Source: Candidatus Dormiibacterota bacterium | GTDB lineage: Bacteria > Chloroflexota > Dormibacteria > Aeolococcales > Aeolococcaceae | Length of the DNA stretch: 64,000 nt | Assembly (NCBI GenBank): GCA_003162415.1 | Contig: PMOL01000016.1 | Location: 106,095-170,094 of the forward strand | Reading direction: 5' to 3' | Shown: positions 29,906 through 38,632 of the stretch, piece after piece | How the letters are laid out: every line of letters begins with the position of its first letter | How positions within the stretch are numbered: position 1 is the stretch's first letter | Translations under genes and position numbers: made by a program | Notes under the pieces: model-generated | The model's input: only the letters and a program-made list of their open reading frames with translations | What the model was told of the DNA's origin: nothing | The model's database searches: none

Positions 29906-30118
29906 TCAGCGAGCGCGAATGGACCAACCCACTGGTTCGACTTCCACCGGTGGCGGCTCAGGCGGTGCGATGAGCTCACTGGCGGGCGGCATGGCTGCAA
30001 CCTCATCAGCACGACGACCATCCGGAAGGATCAGCGGTGTGCCGCAACGCTTGCACGACATGACCGTCCCCACTTCCGTCCATTTCCAGCAAGTCGGGCA
30101 ACAGAGTTTTATGGCCAC
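29906..30118 (-). CDS. Truncated paralogue: lone zinc ribbon
   Basis: A 70-aa protein beginning GTG, with CCPTCWKWTEV...CKRCGTPLILPDGRR aligned residue for residue with the first 40 residues of the neighbour at 29822, then a different proline/glutamate-rich tail and no membrane helix. The bases before both starts are nearly the same (GAGAATGAGCG), so this is a tandem duplication in which one copy has lost its membrane part. It may still be expressed; alternatively it is a decaying copy. Confidence 0.6.
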   Translation of the reverse strand: MAIKLCCPTCWKWTEVGTVMSCKRCGTPLILPDGRRADEVAAMPPASELIAPPEPPPVEVEPVGWSIRAR

Positions 30119-30268
30119 CGCTCATTCTCAACAGACCCGGGAGGGGAGGCGGATGCCGTTCGTGGACGGTGCCGAGACCGTGACCGGTTCAGCGCAGATC
30201 GAGATGGGAACATAGAACCACGACCATGAGTCGTAACCTCGCCACCGAGCGAGACGTTTCGCGCATTG

Positions 30269-31462
30269 ATGACACCAACGTTTCGACCCTGGCGGCCCCT
30301 GCTCGCGGGCGCCGGATCGCTGTGCCTGCTGCTCAGCGCCTGCTCGTCGACCCCGGCTCCGTCGGGGAGCCCGACCTCGTCAGCATCGGCAGTCGTGACC
30401 CCGGCACCGAGCCCACTCCCGTCGTCGACCCCGTCCCCATCCCCGACAGTGGTGCCCGTGTCGGCGGAGTCAGGGTTCCAGCCGAACTCGGTGACGTTCG
30501 TCTCGCTCGAGATGGGCTGGGCTCTCGGGGGTGTCCCATGCGCGAGCGGCACCTGCCTGGCCCTGCGCCGAACCCTTGACGCCGGTCGATCCTGGTCGGC
30601 GGTCGCGGCGCCGCCGACGCTGTATGCACCCGCGAACTCCGGTAAGCAGGGAGTCGGCCAGATCCGTTTCGCGGACCCGCTCGATGGCTGGGCGTTCGGC
30701 TCAGAGCTCTGGTCCACTCACGACGGTGGCGCTCACTGGACCAAGAGTGGCCTCAGCGACGTCGCGGCCCTCGAGGCTGCCGACGGCCATGTGTATGCGA
30801 TCGCGTTCCAGCAGCCGAACGGCTCGTTCGGGATCGAGACAAGCCCGACGACCAGGGATGCGTGGGCCGCGACGGGCTCACTCCAAATCGGCGCGGGTCC
30901 AGTGCCGTCGTCCGACCTGGTCCTCCAGGGAGCCATTGGCTGGGCAATCGAGAACGACAGAACCGTGGTCGAAGGCGCTCGCCTTACCTCCGGCCACTGG
31001 GTACCATGGCACGCTCCGTGCGCCACCAACGGCGGAACTGCTGTCATCAGCACCCCGTCGGTCTCCTCGATGGTTGCCGTCTGTGAGGAGGGGACCTGGG
31101 CGCCGTCCGGCTACAAGGGCCCACCGGCGGTGCGTGCGTACTTTTCGAACACTGGCGGTTCGACGTTCTTTCTCGGTGGCATTGTCCCCGGCGTGGGCGA
31201 CGCAGGAGGAGCGGTCGTCGCTAGCCCCTCACCAGGCGCGGCGGTGACCGACGCGCAGACGAGCTCAGGGTGGGATTTGGTCGAGACATTCAACAGCGGT
31301 GCGTCGTGGCGGATTGTGGCCACGGCTCCGGAGTCGCTCCAGTTCACGTATCTCGGCTTCACGAGCTCGTCGCAAGGGGTCGCCATAGAATCTGGTTCGC
31401 AGACCTCGGTCCTGCTCGTGACGTTTGATGGCGGTCGGGTCTGGTCGCCGGTGAAGTTCTAG
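30269..31462 (+). CDS. Lipoprotein with BNR/YCF48-like propeller repeats
   Basis: A 397-aa lipoprotein: lipobox LLLSAC with Cys25, a Ser/Pro/Thr-rich stalk to about residue 65, then repeats such as TLDAGRSWSAVAAP, STHDGGAHWTKSG, NSGASWRIVATAP and TFDGGRVWSPV that match Asp-box propeller blades. The ATG at 30269 follows an in-frame TTG at 30266. Likely an outer-surface protein that binds glycans or proteins; no enzyme residues are evident. Confidence 0.75.
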   Translation: MTPTFRPWRPLLAGAGSLCLLLSACSSTPAPSGSPTSSASAVVTPAPSPLPSSTPSPSPTVVPVSAESGFQPNSVTFVSLEMGWALGGVPCASGTCLALRRTLDAGRSWSAVAAPPTLYAPANSGKQGVGQIRFADPLDGWAFGSELWSTHDGGAHWTKSGLSDVAALEAADGHVYAIAFQQPNGSFGIETSPTTRDAWAATGSLQIGAGPVPSSDLVLQGAIGWAIENDRTVVEGARLTSGHWVPWHAPCATNGGTAVISTPSVSSMVAVCEEGTWAPSGYKGPPAVRAYFSNTGGSTFFLGGIVPGVGDAGGAVVASPSPGAAVTDAQTSSGWDLVETFNSGASWRIVATAPESLQFTYLGFTSSSQGVAIESGSQTSVLLVTFDGGRVWSPVKF

Positions 31463-31493
31463 GCGGCGTCTCCGCTAACCGGTCGAGGGTCTT

Positions 31494-31509
31494 GTCACTC
31501 GCGAGTGAC
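31494..31509. terminator. Perfect 16-bp palindrome between convergent genes
   Basis: GTCACTCGCGAGTGAC is self-complementary and lies between the BNR lipoprotein and the opposing S53 gene. As RNA it would need the central CG-CG as loop, so a weak terminator or a protein-binding site are both possible. Confidence 0.35.
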
Positions 31510-31528
31510 GTCGGCAAGTCGGCACGCG

Positions 31529-33061
31529 CTACAGACCGCTCGCGCTGGACAACGCCTTGAGGAGTGCGGCTCCGTTCGGCGAGCCAAGCCCGGTGCACGC
31601 GTCCCAACCGCGACCCGCCGTGTACGCACCATTTGACCCGGTCACGACATCGTGGAGCGCAGCAGTGCCCGTGGCCGAATACAGGAATGGTTGCAGATAG
31701 CCGACAGGTCGCCCGAGGCCCTGATTAAGGAGCGCGATCAGCCCCGCCCAGAGCGGCGCCACCGCACTGGTCCCACCGATCGGGATCGTCTGACCGTCGA
31801 CACGAACCGTGTACCCCGTATCGGGGTCGGCATCGCCACAGACGTCAGGCACACCCCGGCCGACACGGCCGCCGGGGTTGGCAGAAGGAGGGATCGATGC
31901 AGCGTGCTGGTAGTCCGGCACCGGGAAGACGTCGCTGATCCCGCCGCCTCCGGCTCCCTGTCCGGGTCCGTCGTTCCATACCGTCTCCGATGAGATGACC
32001 CCGCCGGCAATTTCCAGGCGTGTGCCGCCGCATCCGAGCGCGTGCGGGGCTGACGCTGGAAAGTCGGCGTGCTGCAGTCCATCCGTGGCTCCGTCAGTTG
32101 ACCCGTTGTCCCCGGCTGCGGCGGTCACCGTCACACCCATCGCGGCCGCGGCGGTAAACGCCTGCTCCATCTGGTTCATCGCCTGAGCCGTCCACGTGTT
32201 CTCCGCGCTTCCCCAACTGATGGAGACAACCGACGGCCGGTGGCTCGTGTCATGGACGGCGCTGGTAACCGCATCGATGAAGCCCTGATCGGTATTCGGC
32301 GCGAAATACACCGCGATGGTCGCACCGTGGGCGACACTCCCGGCGACCTCGATGTCCAGCATGACTTCGCCATCAGGTCCGTCTGGTGTGCCGGGACTGT
32401 TGCTCCCGCCGTCAACCGGCACAGCGACCACGGTTGGTTCCGACAACCCCAGTTGCGAAAAGTATGCGGTGAGATCCGCCGGTCGGAAACCCCCTCCCAG
32501 CTCGATCAGTGCAATGCACTCGCCAGTTCCAGTCAATCCCGTCGGAAACGTGTAGGCGGCGGCAACCTGCGGCGGCGCGTACTGCGACCGTGCGTTGGCC
32601 CGAGGACGGAAATGCGGACGGGCCTGTGGACGAGCGTCCAGCCCGAACACCCCGGTCACGACGTCGGCCAGATCGGACGGCACGGAGAGGCTGCCCTCCC
32701 TGCCTCGATACTCGACGCCATCCGGAGCGCGGTACACCGTCAGGGTGGTGCCAAAGGCGGTGCTCAGCGAACCAAGGCTGCCGGTCAGCTCGACGCTGCG
32801 GCGCGCGAGGTCGACGGCTCCAACTGACAACCCGTGCGCCGCCGCGAAGCTGCGAACCGCGTCGACATCGCCGGGAGCGGCACCGTGGGTCGACGCGTAC
32901 GCCTCTCGCGAGAGCAGACCGGTAGCCGGCTCCCCGCCAGAGCCACGGAGGTACACCGTGACGGTCGCCACCTCAGTCGGGTCGCATGCTCCGACCGGGT
33001 CGTGCGCCGGACCGAGGCGCTCGCTACCAGGGATCGGGACGCGGGATGGCTGGTCCGCCAT
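31529..33061 (-). CDS. S53 sedolisin/kumamolisin-type serine-carboxyl peptidase
   Basis: A 510-aa protease: N-terminal activation domain (about 1-150) and catalytic subtilisin-fold domain. The triad is E232 and D236 in GEVMLDIEVAG and S432 in IGGTSAVAP; the oxyanion D318 is in AAGDNGSTDG. The C-terminal calcium site region (DVVTGSNG...GWDACTGLGSP) is complete. S53 enzymes work at acid pH. No signal peptide is visible, as in some kumamolisins. ATG at 33061. Confidence 0.9.
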   Translation of the reverse strand: MADQPSRVPIPGSERLGPAHDPVGACDPTEVATVTVYLRGSGGEPATGLLSREAYASTHGAAPGDVDAVRSFAAAHGLSVGAVDLARRSVELTGSLGSLSTAFGTTLTVYRAPDGVEYRGREGSLSVPSDLADVVTGVFGLDARPQARPHFRPRANARSQYAPPQVAAAYTFPTGLTGTGECIALIELGGGFRPADLTAYFSQLGLSEPTVVAVPVDGGSNSPGTPDGPDGEVMLDIEVAGSVAHGATIAVYFAPNTDQGFIDAVTSAVHDTSHRPSVVSISWGSAENTWTAQAMNQMEQAFTAAAAMGVTVTAAAGDNGSTDGATDGLQHADFPASAPHALGCGGTRLEIAGGVISSETVWNDGPGQGAGGGGISDVFPVPDYQHAASIPPSANPGGRVGRGVPDVCGDADPDTGYTVRVDGQTIPIGGTSAVAPLWAGLIALLNQGLGRPVGYLQPFLYSATGTAALHDVVTGSNGAYTAGRGWDACTGLGSPNGAALLKALSSASGL

Positions 33062-33155
33062 TCACCCATTGTCCGCGTGCCGCGCCGACGTTGTCCAGGA
33101 AGCTCCGGATAGGGCTGCTCTTGGCGAGTGAACGCTGCGGCCAACCGTGTCTTCC

Positions 33156-33956
33156 TCAGCCCCGAAACCAATCATCCAGTGGGAGCCTCGCGGCAAGCGC
33201 AGAGAAGTCACCAGTGTCTCGGATCGACTCGGCCGCGTCCGCCATCGCTCTGACGGCAACCCACGTGAGGCTACCGCCGACGCTCACCCGTCGAGCGCCG
33301 GCTTCGGCCATCGCCGCCAGGGAAAGCCCGGGAACTGCGAGTACATTCACCGGCCTGGAAACAGCCTCACAGACGGCTCGAATCTCGTCCGTCGTGCGGA
33401 GCCCGGGCGCATACACAACGTCTGCTCCCGCCTCCCCATACGCCTTCAGTCGAATGATCGTGTCCTGCAGATCGGGATTGCCACGGATGTGATTCTCGGC
33501 GCGTGCCGTCAGCGTGAAGGGAAACCCCAGGCTCCGCGCGGCATCAACCGCCGCCGCGACTCTCGTGGCGGCACGCTCCACGTCGTAGATAACGCCGGAG
33601 GGGTCGTAGTCTTCGATAGATCCGCCTACGGCCCCGACCACCGCAACACGCCTGATCGCCTGAGCGACGTCATCGGGATCGGGACCGTAGCCGTTCTCGA
33701 GGTCCACCGATACGGGGAGATCGGTCGCGCGGTCGAGAGCCGCGACATGTGTGATCACCTCGTCCAGCGTGACGCGTCCATCACGACGACCCAGCGTGAA
33801 GGCGAACCCGGAACTCGTCGTGGCGAGAGCTTTGAATCCGAGTGCGGCCAGGACGCGGGCAGAGCCGGCGTCCCATGGATTCGGGATCACAAACGTTTCG
33901 CTGACATGCAAGGCCTGGAACTTCGCCGCTTTGCGCTCCTGTCGTGTCATGCGCAC
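33156..33956 (-). CDS. Isocitrate lyase / PEP mutase superfamily enzyme
   Basis: A 266-aa TIM-barrel protein. Superfamily marks are IPNPWDAGSARVL near the N-terminus, the metal-binding SVDLENGYG, the SIEDYD strand and FTLTARAENH. Members cleave or form C-C or P-C bonds (methylisocitrate lyase, oxaloacetate decarboxylase, PEP mutase); the KKCGH lyase motif is absent, so a true isocitrate lyase is unlikely and the substrate is open. GTG 33956 has GAGG nine bases upstream; ATG 33950 is the alternative. Confidence 0.82.
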   Translation of the reverse strand: MRMTRQERKAAKFQALHVSETFVIPNPWDAGSARVLAALGFKALATTSSGFAFTLGRRDGRVTLDEVITHVAALDRATDLPVSVDLENGYGPDPDDVAQAIRRVAVVGAVGGSIEDYDPSGVIYDVERAATRVAAAVDAARSLGFPFTLTARAENHIRGNPDLQDTIIRLKAYGEAGADVVYAPGLRTTDEIRAVCEAVSRPVNVLAVPGLSLAAMAEAGARRVSVGGSLTWVAVRAMADAAESIRDTGDFSALAARLPLDDWFRG

Positions 33957-34175
33957 ATAACACTACCTCGTCCTGTTTGCCCAAGCCCGGGCACCTGCAC
34001 TGGGGATTCGAACCACGACCCGTCTGTACCGCACCGCGAAGGCAGGGCTTGAGCGTTAACCGCCGCGACTCCGCCGCCAAGCCGTTGAATTGGACACGAA
34101 TTCGACCGAAAGATAGACTACGGCCGTCTGGCTAGCGGTGCGGCTGGCAATCCCTGGGCACGGGGTATACGCGGG

Positions 34176-34505
34176 ATGGAAGGCAACTTGATACCTGAAC
34201 AAGTCGAATGGCTCGACCAGCGTGATCGCTGGTGCGTGAACTGCAAGCGCAATGTTTTCGCCCAGAAAGCGGGCGCAAGCCCGCTCGTGAGGCTCCTCGG
34301 GGCGACCGTGATGTTCGTGCTGGGTGGCGTCATTGGCATTTGGATTGGTTTGCTCCTGCAAAGTGCATCGAATGTCATCATCAACCTCTACGCGGCCATG
34401 GCGATCGGCGCTGTTTTGGGCTTACTGGTTGCCCTTGTCGTCATCGCAGGTGACGAGTCTCGCTGCGCAATCTGCAAGTCCAGCAACCTAAAAGACGCGC
34501 GATGA
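34176..34505 (+). CDS. Small membrane protein with split zinc ribbon
   Basis: A 109-aa protein with CVNC at 20-23, two transmembrane helices (about 41-62 and 72-92) and CAIC at 97-100. The two cysteine pairs lie on either side of the helical hairpin, so both face the same side and could form one zinc site. Function unknown. It lies at the left edge of the accessory island. The ATG at 34176 is the first start. Confidence 0.65.
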   Translation: MEGNLIPEQVEWLDQRDRWCVNCKRNVFAQKAGASPLVRLLGATVMFVLGGVIGIWIGLLLQSASNVIINLYAAMAIGAVLGLLVALVVIAGDESRCAICKSSNLKDAR

Positions 34506-34761
34506 GCGACAAGGTTGGCTCGTACGAGCCGCTCAAGCCGGACGAATTGCTTCTCGCCCTACAGCGGCGCTCGGGCGCTGGAGGTGCCATCGGGGTCGGT
34601 CGGCGGCCACCCGTAGGACGGCGAGGACGGCCGCGATTGCCGCTCCGACCTGGAGTAGGTAATAGCCCTGCTCTGGGGCGGTTGGGATCTCATACGTCCA
34701 ACCCAGCACCCGGGTCGCCGCGTGGAGGCGGTCGAAGCAGAACCTTATGCGATATGGCACT

Positions 34762-34826
34762 TGGCGGAGGGAGAGGGATTCGAACCCCCGGGGGCTTGGC
34801 GGCCCCTGCGGTTTTCAAGACCGGCC
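34762..34826 (-). other. 3' half of tRNA-Ser(UGA): attachment-site scar S1
   Basis: On the minus strand the sequence runs from the anticodon loop (CTTGAAA, anticodon UGA at 34815-34817), through a long variable arm and the T-arm (GGTTCGAATCC), to CCTCCGCCA. The 5' half of a tRNA is missing; unrelated DNA joins at the anticodon stem. Integrases of many elements use exactly this part of a tRNA gene. Two GGGGTA repeats lie at 34930-34950. Between 34506 and 34981 I see no other gene. Confidence 0.7.
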
Positions 34827-34981
34827 GGGACGTGTCGAAGAGTGCCGCGCAGGGTCGTCGTGAACTCAGTCGCAACCGCGACCGTGCCTCCGGGTGCCGA
34901 TGCGTGCCGTCTGGTGTCGTCGCCAACTGGGGTATGAAATGGGGTACGCCTCGGCGGATGAGGACACGCCGAGCTGGGGAA

Positions 34982-36088
34982 TCAACCCATCAAACCAGGC
35001 GATTGCATCTTCGGCTTGTAGTTCTCACGCAGAAGCCTACCCAGTTCCGAATCATGGATCTGCCGAGCAATTCGTCCTCGGTCGTGCGCTAGTTGGCGGA
35101 GCGCGCCGGCGTCAGCGCTGGTGATCGTGAATGCGCCCTCCTTCCAGGCCCAGCCCAATTCCATGTGCTCGGGACTCACTGGATTTATCGATATCTCTGG
35201 AGCTTCCCAACCAAGCTCGCAACAGGCACGGAACACGGCGTCCTCGAAGACCTCGCGCTCTCCCTGTTGCAGCTTGATCGGACGAAAGGCGATTTCTGGT
35301 AGTCGGGTGATCTCCTTTCGCACCTCGGCCTCGTAGTCCCGGCGCGAGCCGCTGTGGGGAGGACTGGCTGTTCCTTCGTCGAAGTTGACGTAGCGCTCAA
35401 GGATGAGGGCTGGTGACCCATCGTTGAAACACACGCGGGCCAGAACGAGAAGGGCTGCGTAGAGCGATTCCGACAGCTGGAACCCCCCAGCAGGATGAGT
35501 GATGACTCGCACGTGGTCGTCAAAATTGTGGCCCAGCACGTATTCGACACTGCTTATCTTTCCCCAAGTCAGCGGTCCATCTCCGTGTTGGGCTAGACGC
35601 AGGATGACGTCTGCCTTCTGGCCAGGTTCGGTGGATGGCGTAGAGGTGTGGACCAGGAACAAGCCGCGATGCAGCTCATAGCGGTGAATCCTCTCGGCAT
35701 CCGTGGCTTGCCAGTCGGCTGGGATCGACACGCCCGAATCGCCATCCCTAGGGACTTGAGCGGCCGGAATTGCGGGGTTCGTTTGTCTGAAGAACACGGG
35801 AGATCGAAAACGCACGTGCTCCGCCAGCCACCGGAAGGCACGGCCGTTCGTGAGGAAGAGTATGAGAGCCCAGACGAGAATTCCGGCTCCAATAACCAGG
35901 GCGATGAAGCCGCCTTTGAACCAACCGTTGGACCACACGTCGACGCTTGGCTTCTGGGAAGTTGTCTGCGCGACCCCCACGCCCATCAATGTGCCGCCGA
36001 TCACGAGAACTGCCGCGCCCCATCCGGTCCAGAACGAGGCTCGCTCGGCGCGTGGCAAACCGTGCACGCGAGGCCCGTTAGCTGCCAT
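34982..36088 (-). CDS. Membrane protein with pYEATS-like domain
   Basis: A 368-aa protein: two N-terminal transmembrane helices (about 20-42 and 60-84), then a beta-rich domain (about 135-250) resembling prokaryotic YEATS, with GKISSVEYVLGHNF, HPAGGFQLSES and ALILERYVNFD, then a helical C-terminal region. pYEATS domains occur in bacterial conflict and signalling systems. It overlaps the upstream HTH gene by 11 bp, so the pair is one operon. The domain call is from memory of the fold pattern and is moderately secure. Confidence 0.7.
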   Translation of the reverse strand: MAANGPRVHGLPRAERASFWTGWGAAVLVIGGTLMGVGVAQTTSQKPSVDVWSNGWFKGGFIALVIGAGILVWALILFLTNGRAFRWLAEHVRFRSPVFFRQTNPAIPAAQVPRDGDSGVSIPADWQATDAERIHRYELHRGLFLVHTSTPSTEPGQKADVILRLAQHGDGPLTWGKISSVEYVLGHNFDDHVRVITHPAGGFQLSESLYAALLVLARVCFNDGSPALILERYVNFDEGTASPPHSGSRRDYEAEVRKEITRLPEIAFRPIKLQQGEREVFEDAVFRACCELGWEAPEISINPVSPEHMELGWAWKEGAFTITSADAGALRQLAHDRGRIARQIHDSELGRLLRENYKPKMQSPGLMG

Positions 36089-36494
36089 GACCTTCGCTCG
36101 GCCTCCCTCTACTCAAGTCAGCCGAGTGCTGCCCACGGCCCTGTAGGGCGGTCCCGATGCGGAATCCGAGAGCCCATCCGATCTCGGTCGCGGCTCGCAT
36201 CACGGCTAGATGAGGATCATCCCCCTTAGCGGCATCGAGAGCCTGACGTAGATCGGGGTAGTCCACTCGTCGGGCTGCCACCGCCGTACCCGGCTCGGCA
36301 CTTGCTGGCCGGAGCCGTCCCGTCTCCACCGCCCAGTGCGCGATCGTCGACCACGACCAGCACGGGTGGCCGCTGACCATTCCCTCTGGAGGCGGCAGAA
36401 GCCCGCGCTGCCGCCAGACGTTCACCGTATTCGGCTGCACCCCAAGCAAAGCGGCGATTTCGCGCTCGCCGACGATGTCGAGAAGGGGAGTCAT
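36078..36494 (-). CDS. Helix-turn-helix regulator of the pYEATS-like operon
   Basis: A 138-aa protein starting at ATG 36494. A MerR/AlpA-like HTH (REIAALLGVQPNTVNVWRQRGLLPPPEG) occupies residues 10-40, followed by WSWSTIAHWAVETGRL and a helical tail. A longer frame opens at ATG 36587, but that would start upstream of a perfect operator. The 11-bp inverted repeat at 36499-36546 sits directly before the ATG, suggesting autoregulation. Confidence 0.72.
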   Translation of the reverse strand: MTPLLDIVGEREIAALLGVQPNTVNVWRQRGLLPPPEGMVSGHPCWSWSTIAHWAVETGRLRPASAEPGTAVAARRVDYPDLRQALDAAKGDDPHLAVMRAATEIGWALGFRIGTALQGRGQHSADLSRGRPSEGHGS

Positions 36495-36498
36495 GGTT

Positions 36499-36546
36499 CT
36501 GTAGGGTAACCCCATACAGGGCGAGCTGTCAAGGCTTACCCTACAG
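36499..36546. promoter_or_regulatory. 11-bp inverted-repeat operator between HTH and AbiE genes
   Basis: CTGTAGGGTAA (36499-36509) and TTACCCTACAG (36536-36546) are perfect inverted copies with a 26-bp spacer. The site lies between divergent transcription units (HTH/pYEATS-like to the left, AbiE to the right) and touches the HTH start codon. A dimeric regulator is expected to bind; the HTH protein or AbiEi, which in known systems binds inverted repeats upstream of its own gene, are the candidates. Confidence 0.7.
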
Positions 36547-36621
36547 TTTGAGGGCAACGCGAATACAGCTTTGAGATCATCTTGCATACATTTGCCGTCA
36601 TTTATGTGCTAGTATCCAGCC

Positions 36622-37329
36622 ATGTCCCCTTCGAGCGCTCTAGCCGATCTAGTCCGGGACAAGCCGGGCCATGTGGTGAAGGCACGCGACTTCCGCGACC
36701 TCCCTTCATCGACGACTGCGCACGCCCTTTCGAGAATGGCCTCGCGAGGTGACCTGATCCGTTTACGACCAGGCCACTACTACGTCCCAAGGACAAGCCG
36801 CTTCGGCCCGGTCCCGCCCGATCGCCTTAACGTCGCGCTCTCAGCTCTCGGAGAGGTTCGCTACACACCTGGTGGGGTGGCGGCGGCCAACGCACTAGGG
36901 TTCACGACCCAAATACCGATGGGCCGGACCGACATCGTCTCCACGCGCGGCCGGCGGATCCGGCGCCGTGGCCTGGAGGGGGTGCGCATCCTTGAGCGCA
37001 GCCCCGAGCGCGGCAGGCTCACCAACGATGAGAACTGCTTTCTTGAGCTACTCCGTGACATCGAGCACCTATCCGACCTCTCGGCCAAGGGCACCTGCGC
37101 TCGCGCCGTCGACCTGGTGCGTGGGGACGTCGTATCCCTGAAGCGCATGCTGCGTGCCGCCTGGGATGAACCTCCTCGGGTTCGGGCCATGCTCGGCGCC
37201 CTCGGCGACGCCGCAGGGATCGAGCCTGACGTGCTGTCCTGCTATCGCGAGCTGGTCAACCCAGCATCTCGTTACGACTTTGGTCCGTTATCGAACCTCC
37301 AAACTGCTCGCAGCTGGGGGGCGAAGTGA
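36622..37329 (+). CDS. abiEi: AbiEi-like antitoxin
   Basis: A 235-aa protein with an N-terminal winged helix (SALADLVRDKPGHVVKARDF...HALSRMASRGDLIRLRPGHYYV) and the alpha/beta AbiEi core (GVAAANALGF, TDIVSTRGRR, RLTNDENCFLELLRDI). AbiEi neutralises the AbiEii toxin at the RNA/protein-activity level (type IV) and represses its own promoter. It ends in a GTGA overlap with the toxin gene. Confidence 0.85.
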   Translation: MSPSSALADLVRDKPGHVVKARDFRDLPSSTTAHALSRMASRGDLIRLRPGHYYVPRTSRFGPVPPDRLNVALSALGEVRYTPGGVAAANALGFTTQIPMGRTDIVSTRGRRIRRRGLEGVRILERSPERGRLTNDENCFLELLRDIEHLSDLSAKGTCARAVDLVRGDVVSLKRMLRAAWDEPPRVRAMLGALGDAAGIEPDVLSCYRELVNPASRYDFGPLSNLQTARSWGAK

Positions 37330-38273
37330 TCGACCCGCGCGAAAATAAAGGCGACTTCGCAGATATCTGCCGCATTGGTGCCGACGCACTCGGTGGTGGC
37401 AACCCGATGCTTCTTACTATCTTGGAAAAAGACTATTGGGTTACGCGTGTGCTCTGCGCAATTGCAGAGCAGCATTCAGATCATGTCGTCTTCAAGGGCG
37501 GAACGAGTCTTTCGAAAGGCTTGGGTTTGACGGAGCGATTTAGTGAAGACATCGATCTCGTGGTTGATGTAGGTGATCGCGGAGAGGGTTCGCGAGACAA
37601 GCTACTCAAAGCAATTGCACAAGATGTTGCTAATAGTTGCGCACTGGAAATGACGCTGCAGAGGAGTGGGAAGGGTGAGCACCGCGACGTAGCGTATTCC
37701 TTCGAAGCCATCTGGGCTGGTGGAGAAGCGGTCAAACCGAGTGTGTTGCTAGAAATGGGAATAAGAAGCGCGCTCGTCCCCGCGACCTTGCAACCTCTCA
37801 AAACGATGATCGCCGCTGCCGTTCCGCGTGTTGAATCAGAACTGCCATCGTGCGAACTCTCTGTGCTTGGAGCCGATCGGACTCTTGTCGAGAAACTCTG
37901 CGTTATCCACGGAACCGTTGTGCGATACCTTGCGAATCGGGAGCAGCAGTCACTAAATAGAATCGGTCGACATTACTACGACGTTGCTAAATTACTCGCG
38001 GCCCCGACCGTTAATGCGTCGATTGGCACGTCGTCGTTTTGGGAAATGGCGAAAGATGCAGACGTACGAGGTGCGCGCGATTTTGCTAAGCGTCATGTGA
38101 GTCTCACTGAGCTCAACTGCGCTGAAAGCCCCGGACTCTTTCCGGACGACGATGTTGCACAGGTACTTCGGCGGGAATATCATCGTGACGAAGTGCTTTT
38201 CTTCGGCGCTGCGCCGTCATTCGACGATGCGCTTCTAGCTCTTGAGTCGATTCGGCCACGACTGCGCAAATAG
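37326..38273 (+). CDS. abiEii: AbiEii nucleotidyltransferase toxin
   Basis: A 315-aa member of the AbiEii family. The polymerase-beta-type active site is FKGGTSLSKG (56-65) and RFSEDIDL (71-78); the downstream KLCVIHG segment is also conserved. AbiEii toxins block growth and abort phage infection, probably by nucleotidylating a cellular target. Its codons are visibly richer in A and T than those of neighbours, a sign of recent acquisition. Start GTG 37326. Confidence 0.88.
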   Translation: MIDPRENKGDFADICRIGADALGGGNPMLLTILEKDYWVTRVLCAIAEQHSDHVVFKGGTSLSKGLGLTERFSEDIDLVVDVGDRGEGSRDKLLKAIAQDVANSCALEMTLQRSGKGEHRDVAYSFEAIWAGGEAVKPSVLLEMGIRSALVPATLQPLKTMIAAAVPRVESELPSCELSVLGADRTLVEKLCVIHGTVVRYLANREQQSLNRIGRHYYDVAKLLAAPTVNASIGTSSFWEMAKDADVRGARDFAKRHVSLTELNCAESPGLFPDDDVAQVLRREYHRDEVLFFGAAPSFDDALLALESIRPRLRK

Positions 38274-38632
38274 CGCGACCACCATATCCTCGATGCACAT
38301 ACACTCCCGGCCATGATGGCTTCGTCAACTCCAACCATTCGACTTCTCAACATGACCGCCCTGGGGCCTTTCTCATGGCGCTGGCCCGCCGGCCTTGAGT
38401 CGTTCGACCGAGGATGGATTGCGGCGGCCGAGATTGGCGGACAGGATGTACGCGTCCGACATGGTGTCGGTCGACGCAGCGTCTCGCCGTGGCGACAGGT
38501 GCCTCGAGGTCCGTCGCAGCGAACAGCTCGAGGATCGTCCCGTAGGGGGGCGGGCTACGTACCGATGGGGCCAAGGTACCGGTCGCCGAGATCGACTGCT
38601 GAGAAAGGGAAGCGGGTTTTTAGCCCGCCGGC
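38274..38632. other. Intergenic stretch without a convincing gene
   Basis: Open frames here are shadows or lack homology. A small hairpin GCGGG-N7-CCCGC lies near 38610-38626, between the convergent AbiEii and lipoprotein genes, and may terminate either. Nothing else is seen. Confidence 0.5.

Noticed and set aside
32240..32827. 195-aa plus-strand frame
   Set aside because: Entirely inside the S53 peptidase gene on the other strand; a GC-rich shadow.
33991..34080. Possible complete tRNA on the minus strand (GTGGTTCGAATCCCC motif)
   Set aside because: The T-stem does not pair properly and no acceptor or D-stem can be drawn; at best a degenerate fragment.
34502..35092. Long plus-strand frame across the tRNA-Ser scar S1
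   Set aside because: It reads through tRNA sequence and arm repeats, has no recognisable domain and ends inside the pYEATS-like gene on the other strand.
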